Below are positions 8,984-17,049 of a stretch of DNA of 23,973 nt, piece after piece. Position numbers and translations under genes: made by a program. The DNA is taken from NCBI RefSeq assembly GCF_000281045.1, contig NW_008246086.1:637250-661222 (forward strand). The letters are read 5' to 3'. Each line of letters starts with the position of its first letter. The stretch's first letter is position 1. The stretch comes from Saprolegnia diclina VS20. Its lineage: Eukaryota > Oomycota > Saprolegniomycetes > Saprolegniales > Saprolegniaceae. The notes under the pieces were generated by a model. That model ran no database searches, had not been told where the DNA came from, and worked only from the letters and a program-made list of their open reading frames with translations.

Positions 8984-11900
8984 TTACGTGGCACCGTATC
9001 GCCGCAGAAAGGCCTGCGCCGACGACGAGAGGGGTACGACGTCTGCGTTGGGGGCAGAGAGGGCCAATAACACTTGCGAGAGAAGCTCGGGGTCGAGTTC
9101 GACGAGCGCTTCGACCGGAACATCGGGGTGCGTCGGGAACGCAGCGCTCCACAGCGCTTGGAAGCGTGTTTCGTCGAGCGCGACGTTGGGTGTCGGCAGC
9201 GACTGGTCCGAGAGCGAAAGCTGCTGCGTCGACGTCATCGAATGGTGCTGCAAGCGGGCGTTGGTGCGGTACGACGGCGCTTCGGAGAACGACCGCGACC
9301 GCCGAGTCGAGGTCGCAGCGAGCTCGGCGCACGACGGCTGGCGACGGCGCGGCTGGCGGATCGAGCCCGACTCGCCAATGGACGCAAAGAGGACGGCATT
9401 GTCGGGCAAGTCCAAGTACGCGGCGGCGTGGAGACTCCAGTCGGCACCCACGTCGACGCCGTCGCCCGTCACATCGAGAAGCTCGTACGCGCGCACTTGG
9501 AAGCGCTTGCGCAGAATGTTGAGCAGCACGTGCGTCTCGGTGCCGGGGACGTACGTGATGTTGAGCACTTGGTGTTGGAGACACGGGCTCTTGAGCGAGA
9601 GCGATTTGCGGGCGCGGGGGCCGTACCGGTCGACAAACATCATGCGCACGTTGAGGCGGAAGGGCAGCGGGAGGTGGATCGCCCAGAGGTGCACGAGGCA
9701 GTGGTCGCAGACGCGGCCGACGTCGCCGCTCGACTCGGGCAAGAGGAGGCGGCTGCTCGAGCACTTGGCGCAGACGACGCGTCGGCAGAGGCCGCACCGG
9801 TGCCGCCATTCAAAGAACGAAAACGTTTTCGAGCACATGTGGCAGCCTTCGTCGGCCATCGAGTGGTCGGGCGTCAGCATCGGCTTCGGGACCGGCTTGT
9901 CGAGCAAGCCCCCTTCAAGAAGCGCATCGAGCTCGTGGGTCGAGACCGTGTTGGCGTGGTACAAGTTGCGCTCTTCGACCATGAGCGCTTGGAGGAAGCC
10001 TTGGTTGGGGAAGCACACGCCGCGGTTCGCGATGCAATAGTTGACTGCTGTCACAAGCGACCAGCGCTGCGCGCGCATGAGGTAGTAGATAGCGAGCGTC
10101 GCGGACCGCGAGATGCCCTGCGTGCAGTGGATGAGCACGCGGCTGTGCTGCGTCTGCTTGGCGCCCTCGAGAAACGCAAACGTGGGTTCAAAGTGAGCCG
10201 CAATGTTGGCGTAAATGTCGTCCTTGATCTTGACCTCGTGGTACGCGACGCCGGCCGCCTCAAAGACGTTGCCCGTGTCGAGGCTGGCGTTGACAATGTG
10301 CGTGATGCCGAGGTTGCGCACGACCGAGGACGACTGCGCGTGCCACATGTTGCCGAGGAAGAGGAAGCCGTCGAGGAGCTCGTTCGGGTAGTTGATGTTG
10401 TGCGTCCCGCTCTGCGTGCGCGCGAGGAAGAGCCCTTCGTCGGCGTTCTGCCCCGCAAAGAGGAACTGCGTCGTGTAGAACGGGTACCGGTACTGGAACG
10501 TCGTGAAGCCGTCGTCAAGGTATCGAACGCTCGAGACCAGCCCTTCCTCGACGAGGAGCGCTCCGAGCTGGCGGCCCCAGTGCGGCGTGCTCGGCCGCAC
10601 CGTCTCGCCGTAGATCACCACCTCGCGCAGCTTGCGCTTCTTGGCCGAGAAGAGATGCGCTTGCTCCGGAAGAAGCGCCCGCTCGAGCTGACTCAGCGAC
10701 ACGCGGCCCGACGGCGGCGGCGCCGAGATTGCTGTCGGGATCGAGTCTTCTTCAAAGCTTCCGCGGCTTCGCGCGTCCAGCAGGAGCATGCCGGTCCCAC
10801 TCTGCAGGCGGTTGAAGAGCCATCGGCACGTGACCGACGTCTCGGGCACGACGCGCCGACGCGTCTCGGGCCGCGCGTCGGTGGTGCTCGCGAGCACAAA
10901 CGCGTTGGTTGCAAACGACGAGGCTTTTGCGGCTGTTTGCTTGGCCGCGAGCGCTTGGAGCTCCGCGGCGTTGAGGTTCGCGAGCGCAATGGCGTGGGCG
11001 GCCTTGTCGCGCGGCGGAAGGCCGTCGCCACGCGTGAGCTGGCGCAGGGCGGCCTTGTCGTCGGCGGCGATGCTGCGTTTGCCGTAGAGCGCCGTTTCCT
11101 TGGCGAGCAAGATGCCGAGGATCGCATCGCGCGGCATCATGCCAGGCCGACCGCACAAGACACGGTGGTACGCGTCATAGAGCGACGCGCGCTCGGTCTT
11201 CATGATAAAGTAGACCACGAGCATGCAGCAGCGCGACCGGCCGTACGTCGAGTGGACTAGGAGGCGCGATTTGGTCGCAAACGCCGCCTCGATAAACGCT
11301 GTCGCGTCGTCAAAGGCACTGAACGTGCCGGCCTCCGGGTCTTCGCGCGAGACAGACAGGTCGAAGTACTCGACGTGCGCGAACGGCTTGTCCTGCGTCG
11401 ACGACGAGCAGTTGACGATCGCTTCGATGTTGAGGTCGCGGACGACGCTGCTGCGCACGGCGTCGGCGCTGTTGCCGAGGAAGATCCAGCCCGATGACGT
11501 CGCAATCAAGTTGACGCTGGGCGGCGCGTCGAGCCGGAACGACGACGCAAACGACGGATCGACGAACTGCGTGATCAGCGGCGCGAGGCCCGCGCTCGCG
11601 CGAAGCTCGGCCACGACGTGGATGAGCAGCTGCATCTTGGAGGGCAGCGACGTCATGGCCACGTCATCGCCACCGAGCAAGAGCAGATGGGAGAGTGTCG
11701 TCGACGGGTCCACGAGGCGCTCCGACACGGACGGCGGCAGGTAAAAGTTGCAATAGTTGTCGTTCGTCTCGGTAAAGCCGACCGTCGAGAAGACGCCCGA
11801 GGTCACGTCGGCGTTGGTCAGCACGAGGAAGACGACGCTGTGGCTGCTGTGCTGGAGGCGATTGAAGAGCTCGACGGGCCCGATTGTCTCGACCTTGTCC

Positions 11901-12007
11901 GCTTGGCCATTGCTTGACGCGTCATCCGCGAAGCCGCTCTGCTTGTCTTCGGCGCAGCGTCCGGCGGCGTCGTCAGGCGGGCCGTGGGCGGGCTTGACCG
12001 CTTCCAT
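8984..12007 (-). CDS. Tandem rhodanese-like/dual-specificity phosphatase protein with FYVE finger
   Basis: One exon of 1007 residues. Order: degenerate rhodanese-like region (about 40-150), dual-specificity phosphatase-like domain 1 (162-310), rhodanese-like region 2 (390-515, LLLDARSRGSFEEDSIPTAI), phosphatase domain 2 (535-690), FYVE zinc finger (713-775), C-terminal extension with no domain I recognise. Domain 2 has an intact P-loop, H627-C628-TQGIS-R634-S, so it should dephosphorylate phosphotyrosine/phosphothreonine or lipids. In domain 1 the same loop reads H252-S253-TYGRS-R259: the nucleophilic Cys is Ser, as in STYX-type pseudophosphatases. The second rhodanese region lacks a catalytic Cys (VVIYGE). 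The FYVE finger has eight Cys (722, 725, 738, 741, 746, 749, 767, 770), WRHRCGLC and RVC, predicting binding to PtdIns3P on endosomes. A rhodanese-like plus phosphatase order is also found in MAP kinase phosphatases. The gene diverges from the IQ-motif gene 224 bases away and converges on the PH gene. Confidence 0.92.
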   Translation of the reverse strand: MEAVKPAHGPPDDAAGRCAEDKQSGFADDASSNGQADKVETIGPVELFNRLQHSSHSVVFLVLTNADVTSGVFSTVGFTETNDNYCNFYLPPSVSERLVDPSTTLSHLLLLGGDDVAMTSLPSKMQLLIHVVAELRASAGLAPLITQFVDPSFASSFRLDAPPSVNLIATSSGWIFLGNSADAVRSSVVRDLNIEAIVNCSSSTQDKPFAHVEYFDLSVSREDPEAGTFSAFDDATAFIEAAFATKSRLLVHSTYGRSRCCMLVVYFIMKTERASLYDAYHRVLCGRPGMMPRDAILGILLAKETALYGKRSIAADDKAALRQLTRGDGLPPRDKAAHAIALANLNAAELQALAAKQTAAKASSFATNAFVLASTTDARPETRRRVVPETSVTCRWLFNRLQSGTGMLLLDARSRGSFEEDSIPTAISAPPPSGRVSLSQLERALLPEQAHLFSAKKRKLREVVIYGETVRPSTPHWGRQLGALLVEEGLVSSVRYLDDGFTTFQYRYPFYTTQFLFAGQNADEGLFLARTQSGTHNINYPNELLDGFLFLGNMWHAQSSSVVRNLGITHIVNASLDTGNVFEAAGVAYHEVKIKDDIYANIAAHFEPTFAFLEGAKQTQHSRVLIHCTQGISRSATLAIYYLMRAQRWSLVTAVNYCIANRGVCFPNQGFLQALMVEERNLYHANTVSTHELDALLEGGLLDKPVPKPMLTPDHSMADEGCHMCSKTFSFFEWRHRCGLCRRVVCAKCSSSRLLLPESSGDVGRVCDHCLVHLWAIHLPLPFRLNVRMMFVDRYGPRARKSLSLKSPCLQHQVLNITYVPGTETHVLLNILRKRFQVRAYELLDVTGDGVDVGADWSLHAAAYLDLPDNAVLFASIGESGSIRQPRRRQPSCAELAATSTRRSRSFSEAPSYRTNARLQHHSMTSTQQLSLSDQSLPTPNVALDETRFQALWSAAFPTHPDVPVEALVELDPELLSQVLLALSAPNADVVPLSSSAQAFLRRYGAT

Positions 12008-12200
12008 CTCCCTCGCGTGGACCGACTCGGAGTTACAGCAGGCTACACCAACGGGTTCACTGTCGTAATAAAATTACCTCGGGCTTTGTATGCTCTGACG
12101 TGGGTGGCAGAATATTATTGCCGCGTGAAGCTGGATACAATCGCCATCCAGCGCACGCGGAAAAAGCCGGATCCGCCGATGGGCTAAGATGCTATTCTTA

Positions 12201-12213
12201 GTCGCCTAGCAAC
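12201..12213 (+). promoter_or_regulatory. X-box-like element in the IQ-gene/phosphatase divergent promoter
   Basis: GTCGCC-T-AGCAAC fits the RFX X-box consensus GTYRCC, short spacer, RGYAAC, here with a one-base spacer. It lies 19 bases before the IQ-motif gene's ATG and 194 bases from the phosphatase start. X-boxes drive ciliary genes in animals. Whether oomycetes use an RFX-type factor is not something the sequence can tell. Confidence 0.4.
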
Positions 12214-12231
12214 GGGCTGCCTGGCTACAGC

Positions 12232-14712
12232 ATGCAGCAGAAGCTCATCGAGGGCTTCGTCATCGACCACCTCGACACGCCTGGGCGCAGTGCCACGCAC
12301 CGGCCGTCCGTGCGCTACGATGTCAATGGACGGCGCATGATCCCGTCACTGGACATGCCACGGGCCAAGATGCATGTACCCAAGCTGCCAAGTCCGCGCA
12401 CCATAGCACATCCAATTGTCCGCACGACGCCAGCCAAGCGCCTCGTGGGCGCCGCCATTGCCGACTTGGAGATCCCGACGCGCCGCGCACAGACCGCGCC
12501 CGCCAAGCCCGAAACAACGGCGACAACAACGTTTCCAGCGCTACGCAGCCCGCGCACGGAAGCCATCATTGACCCGCAGCTCTTGCCAAACATGTCGAGT
12601 CCGCTGGCCACGTGGGCGCTGCCGCGCGAGTACATCATTGAGTTCATTCGGCTCTCGGTGCTGCCGTGCTCATGGGCCATGTACGCATCTTCGGTCCTCT
12701 AGCGCGCTTCTACAATGTGTCTAGGAACATCAAGTCAATTGGCGAGTGGGTCGTCGCCGAGTCGGATGCGCCGTCAACACCCACGGACCCGGCAGTGCTG
12801 CGCGAGGCGACGTACGAGGATCTCGGGTTGGAGCCAATGCGCAATGCACAATAGGCAGCATCTACTACCGCACATCCAAGTGTCCGAGCGGTCCCCGCGG
12901 CAACGTCCTCCGCCACTGGTGTCGCCGCGCCGCCCCCACACGCTGCGGGAGGTGCCATTCGAGGCCAAGTACGCTGTTCATTTCTTCTTGCTCAGCTCAC
13001 GGCAGATGGCCTGCAGAGTGCACACGTTGCTCGTTGAGCTCCACGCAAATCCGGATGCGTGGGCAGATTTTCAGGCATATGAGTCATAACTTATGACGTT
13101 GAAGAGCCTGGTCCTGTAGGCCAAAGTCAAGGAGTACGTGGCGTCCAAGCGCCGAGGACGGGTGCGTGCACTGTCGCTGCTGCGTTGACTCATGGCGTAC
13201 ATACGTAGAACCACGTCGACGTACGCGCCGCCTCGTGGTGTTGGACGAGGATCGATACCTCTGTAGATGATCCACGAGAACATTGTGCGCGTCGGCGGTC
13301 ACCCAAGCGACACTCGGTGCTTTGCGCCCGTGAAGCCGGCTGGCTCATGACGCAATAGGTGCACCAAGCCGACGCTGGCGCAGCGACTGCACAAGACGCG
13401 CACCAAGTACGAGCTGCAGCTGCAGCGCGAGCACGAGCATCACGTGGAGCTCCTCGACCGCCACACGCGGCAAGTCAACCAGCAGAAGCGACTTGCTGCC
13501 CGCGCCCAGCAGGTCCGGGCGTGGCTCCGCGTGCTCTGCACCGTGGCGCACTTGGAGCGCTGGCACGTGCGCACGCGCCAGGAGAAATCCAAGAAGCTTC
13601 TGGAGCTGCGCGAGCTCGCGGCGATCTCCAAGATCCAGCGCGTGTGGCGGCGGCGCGTCCACGTCGCCAACTCGAAAGCGCTCTTGCACATCATCCTCAA
13701 GACGCGACGCATTCTCTGGAGTGTCACGTTCCGCGTACAAACACGATCTTGTTGCATACAGTGTACTATGTTACAGTGTATTAGATCCACTGCAAGAAGC
13801 TCGGCCAGGCCGCGAGCGTGCTGCGCCGCTTTTTCATCGACTATTTCAACGCAACCGACACCGAGTCGGGCAACTTTCGCGTGCTCATGGCTCGCTGGCG
13901 CTGGCGCGTCATCAACGCGCAGCGGGCGAGCAAGGCGTACATCGCGTGCTCCCGCGCGCGGCTCCATGCGCTCGGCCAAATGTGGGATCGCGCCGACCAC
14001 GATCGACAGCGCACCGAGAAGCAGCTGGCGGCGGCGCGATCGGCCGTGGCCGTGGCGGACGCAGCTCCGCCCACGTCGCCGCCGCCTCGGCGACGCCCGA
14101 ACCGGCGCAACCAGGCCGAAGCGCTCGCGGACCTGGGCGCGATGCAGGCGCAACTGTTGGCGATGCAGAGTATGCTCACGCCGATTGAGATTCAACGCAT
14201 GCAGACTGTTCAGGTCGTGCGCATTCCCAAGAGGTACGGTCTCGCGCACGGCAGTCGGCCATGACGCGGTGGTGCATGATTAGCATCAAGATGCGTCTCC
14301 TTGTCGCCTACCTCATGAAGCGGCGGGCGGCCCACATGCGGGACGTCGCTGCGGTCATCGCAAAGGGCGCCTCCGATGCCAAGGCCAGGTACGCCATGCA
14401 CCTTGATGACACCGAAGCAAATGGCTCCGTAGGCGTGGCGCTCATACGAAGGACGCGATAGCGCTTGTTCAGAGCGGCGCATGGCCGACGCTGGGAGCGC
14501 TGAGTGAACTGAAGGCCAAGTACCCACCGTTCTCACTCTACTCCAAGCAGACGAACGACGACATCAAGGAACTCATACAGGAAGGTTTGCGCCTCACGCT
14601 CGAGACCGACGCGGATGGCCAGCGACTTGGCAGCGACGGCGCCGAGGTGGTGTCTCCGCCAGGTAGCCGCGGGCGCGTCGACAGCTTCGTCGTGCGGCCA
14701 CGCAATGTGTAA
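12232..14712 (+). CDS. IQ-motif, Arg-rich helical protein (possible flagellar/calmodulin-binding protein)
   Basis: Ten proposed exons: 12232-12680, 12725-12811, 12855-13074, 13120-13161, 13209-13220, 13267-13316, 13359-13734, 13785-14233, 14284-14388 and 14433-14712. They sum to 2070 bases (689 residues). Introns are 42-50 nt; the third has a GC donor, and exon 5 is a 12-base microexon. The first 150 residues are Pro-, Arg- and Thr-rich. From about residue 285 the protein is long helical and basic (LHKTRTKYELQLQREHEHHV). A good IQ motif, ISKIQRVWRRRVHV, lies near 374, and a second IQ-like Arg/Trp-rich stretch is LMARWRWRVINAQRASKAYI. IQ motifs bind calmodulin or EF-hand light chains. Similar long IQ proteins occur in flagella of zoosporic eukaryotes; the flagellar role is inference, helped only by the X-box-like promoter element. 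The C-terminal 90 residues (YPPFSLYSKQTNDDIKELIQ) are unrecognised. No single exon alone would identify the gene. Confidence 0.7.
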
Positions 14713-15065
14713 CAGTGGGGGGTCGTAAAAAGGTGGTGTATTACTGATCCACCCGGCATACAAATTGTTAGTAAATGCACAAGGCGCAGGACTGGGTCCC
14801 ATTGTGTTAAATCCAAGGGTCCTATGAAATCCACGGAAAGGCGTCGGATTGGTCGAAAGGCTTCGAAAAATATAGCCAATGGCGTCGCGCTTCCGTTGGC
14901 ATACAAACCTTCTCTATAAACGTTGGGCCACGTCACCAGCGTCAAATATAATACAAAAGTCAAATGTCAGATACAAATACAGAGTCTAACAACATTAAAA
15001 ACGAAGGCTGCGGTGGTTGCGGTGCTTCCACTTTGCCATTTTCGGATTTCCGCCATCGAACCAAG
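14713..15065 (+). promoter_or_regulatory. sec61 promoter and leader region
   Basis: Holds ATTGG (about 14849), CCAAT (about 14876), a TATAAA at 14915-14920 and CCACGTCA at 14928-14935, the exact reverse complement of the UPRE core TGACGTGG. An in-frame ATG at 14964 opens a 34-codon extension of Sec61. No other gene is visible. Confidence 0.5.
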
Positions 15066-16490
15066 ATGCGCTTCCTGCACTTGATCCGCCCGGTCATGTG
15101 CGTCCTGCCCGAGGTCGCGCAGCCCGACCGCAAGATCCCGTTCCGCGAGAAGGTCCTCTGGTCGGTCATCACGCTCTTCATCTTCCTCGTGTGCTGCCAA
15201 ATCCCGCTCTATGGCATCCAAACCTCCAAGTCGAGCGACCCGCTCTACTGGATGCGTGTCATCTTGGCCTCGAACCGTGGCACGCTCATGGAACTCGGTA
15301 TCTCGCCGATCGTTACGTCGGGCCTCGTCATGCAGATGCTTGCCGGCTCCAAGATGATTGAAGTGGACCAGAGCTTGAAGGAAGACCGCGCGCTCTTTAG
15401 CGGCGCGCAGAAGCTTTTCGGCATCCTCATCACGGTCGGCCAAGCGATTGCGTACGTGGCCTCGGGCATGTACGGCGACATTGGCGAGATTGGCGCCGGC
15501 AACGCGATCTTGATCATCATCCAGCTCTTCTTTGCCGGTATCCTCGTCATCATCTTGGACGAAATGCTCCAGAAGGGCTACGGCCTCGGCTCGGGCATCT
15601 CGCTCTTCATTGCCACCAACATTTGCGAAAGCATTGTCTGGAAGGCCTTTAGCCCCACGACAATCAACACGGGCCGTGGCACGGAGTTTGAGGGCGCGAT
15701 CATTGCGCTCTTCCACCTTTTGATCACGCGCTCGGACAAGATGCGCGCGCTCAAGGAAGCTTTCTACCGCCAGAACTTGCCGAACGTGACCAACTTGCTC
15801 GCGACGATCCTCGTCTTCATTGTCGTCATCTACTTCCAAGGCTTCCGCATCGACCTCCCGGTCAAGTACCAGCGCTACCGCGGCCAGCAGGGCACGTACC
15901 CGATCAAGCTCTTTTACACGTCCAACATGCCCATCATCTTGCAGACGGCGCTCGTCTCCAACTTGTACTTCGTGTCGCAGCTCCTCTTCAAGAAGTTTGG
16001 CGGCAACTTCCTCGTCGGTCTTCTCGGCAAGTGGCAGGACGTCGAAGGCGGCGGCGGCCAGTCGATCCCTGTCGGCGGTCTGGCTTACTACATGTCGGCG
16101 CCGTCGAGCGCGGCCCAGATTCTGTACGACCCGATCCGCGCCGTCATCTACGTGGTCTTTATCCTTGGCTCGTGCGCGCTCTTCTCCAAGACGTGGATTG
16201 AAATCTCGGGCTCGTCGGCTCGCGACGTGGCCAAGCAGCTCCGCGACCAGCAGATGGTCATGAAGGGCCACCGCGACGCGTCGATCGTGCACGTGCTCAA
16301 CCGCTACATCCCGACGGCCGCGGCGTTTGGCGGCATGTGCATCGGCGCGCTCTCGATGGTGGCCGACTTTCTGGGCGCCATCGGCTCGGGCACGGGCATC
16401 TTGCTCGCCGTCACGATCATCTACCAGTACTTCGAGACGTTTGCCAAGGAGCAGGCCGACATTCCGCTCAGCGGTATGTTTGGCCTGTAA
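15066..16490 (+). CDS. SEC61A: Sec61 alpha, protein-conducting channel of the ER translocon
   Basis: 474 residues from the methionine at 15066 ([17 protein letters not shown]), the usual family length. It forms the ten-helix membrane pore that moves nascent secretory proteins across, or into, the ER membrane together with the beta and gamma subunits. Family landmarks run without a break: [20 protein letters not shown] (helix 1), the plug region [59 protein letters not shown], the ribosome-facing loop [20 protein letters not shown], and the last helices ending in [12 protein letters not shown]. Single exon. The frame also opens at 14964, adding 34 polar residues with CGGCG that are unlike known Sec61 N-termini, so the shorter start is preferred. 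A first coding exon upstream cannot be ruled out. Confidence 0.97.
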   Translation: MRFLHLIRPVMCVLPEVAQPDRKIPFREKVLWSVITLFIFLVCCQIPLYGIQTSKSSDPLYWMRVILASNRGTLMELGISPIVTSGLVMQMLAGSKMIEVDQSLKEDRALFSGAQKLFGILITVGQAIAYVASGMYGDIGEIGAGNAILIIIQLFFAGILVIILDEMLQKGYGLGSGISLFIATNICESIVWKAFSPTTINTGRGTEFEGAIIALFHLLITRSDKMRALKEAFYRQNLPNVTNLLATILVFIVVIYFQGFRIDLPVKYQRYRGQQGTYPIKLFYTSNMPIILQTALVSNLYFVSQLLFKKFGGNFLVGLLGKWQDVEGGGGQSIPVGGLAYYMSAPSSAAQILYDPIRAVIYVVFILGSCALFSKTWIEISGSSARDVAKQLRDQQMVMKGHRDASIVHVLNRYIPTAAAFGGMCIGALSMVADFLGAIGSGTGILLAVTIIYQYFETFAKEQADIPLSGMFGL

Positions 16491-17049
16491 GCGCCACCGT
16501 GTGCGTGCGCGCTGCGTGCTCGTGGCCGCGCCCTCGACGACTCTCTTTTGCTCTTTTCGCCTTTGCCCGCTGCACGTCTTGTCAAGGACCTCCCCGTACA
16601 AGGGCCGCTCTTAGGCGGCTCCTTGGCCCACCACTTTTAGAATAGCTGGATAGGACCCCGGTGGGTCATGAACCGGGCGGCGCCGACGTGAGGGATTGCC
16701 CGACACGTTTGCCAGCGACGTGGCGTCGTTGGCGCCGCTCTAGGTGTGCGAGAAGACGGTACCTGGAAACGAAGAGCAGTAGAAGAACAAGTTGTCGATG
16801 ACGCTAAACGATCACTCAAGTGCATTTACACTTTGTACTCTTAGCGTCTTAGCGTCTTATAGCCAGACAGTCGGCAGCTACGGCTAGGTCCCAAGCCCAC
16901 GTCCGCCTCGTGTTGCTCGACCTTGGGACTCTGGAGTCTCTGCGTCGATGCCAACTCGACGGCAAGTACGCGCACACAGATGAGTTATATTGTAGTTGCC
17001 GTCTGCAGCGGTTGACTCGAACGACAATATTGTAGCAAACTGCTATATC
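16491..17049. other. Convergent intergenic region between sec61 and P450
   Basis: No supported gene. A tandem octamer CTTAGCGT occurs twice at 16840-16855. A short plus-strand stretch around 16898-16965 reads AHVRLVLLDLGTLESLRR, like a leftover exon, but nothing around it extends the match. Both flanking genes end here, so it should hold two 3' ends. Confidence 0.5.

Noticed and set aside
9074-11260. Very long plus-strand open frame (about 728 codons) opposite the phosphatase gene
   Set aside because: It is a shadow of the phosphatase gene in GC-rich DNA. Composition is mostly Arg, Glu, Val and Ala, with no domain.
14967-16601. Minus-strand open frame of about 544 codons opposite sec61
   Set aside because: Antisense shadow of a strongly codon-biased gene; Asp/Glu/Arg/Val-rich without recognisable motifs.
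16898-16965. Short exon-like stretch (AHVRLVLLDLGTLESLRR) downstream of sec61
   Set aside because: Too short, with no flanking exon or start found; may be chance.
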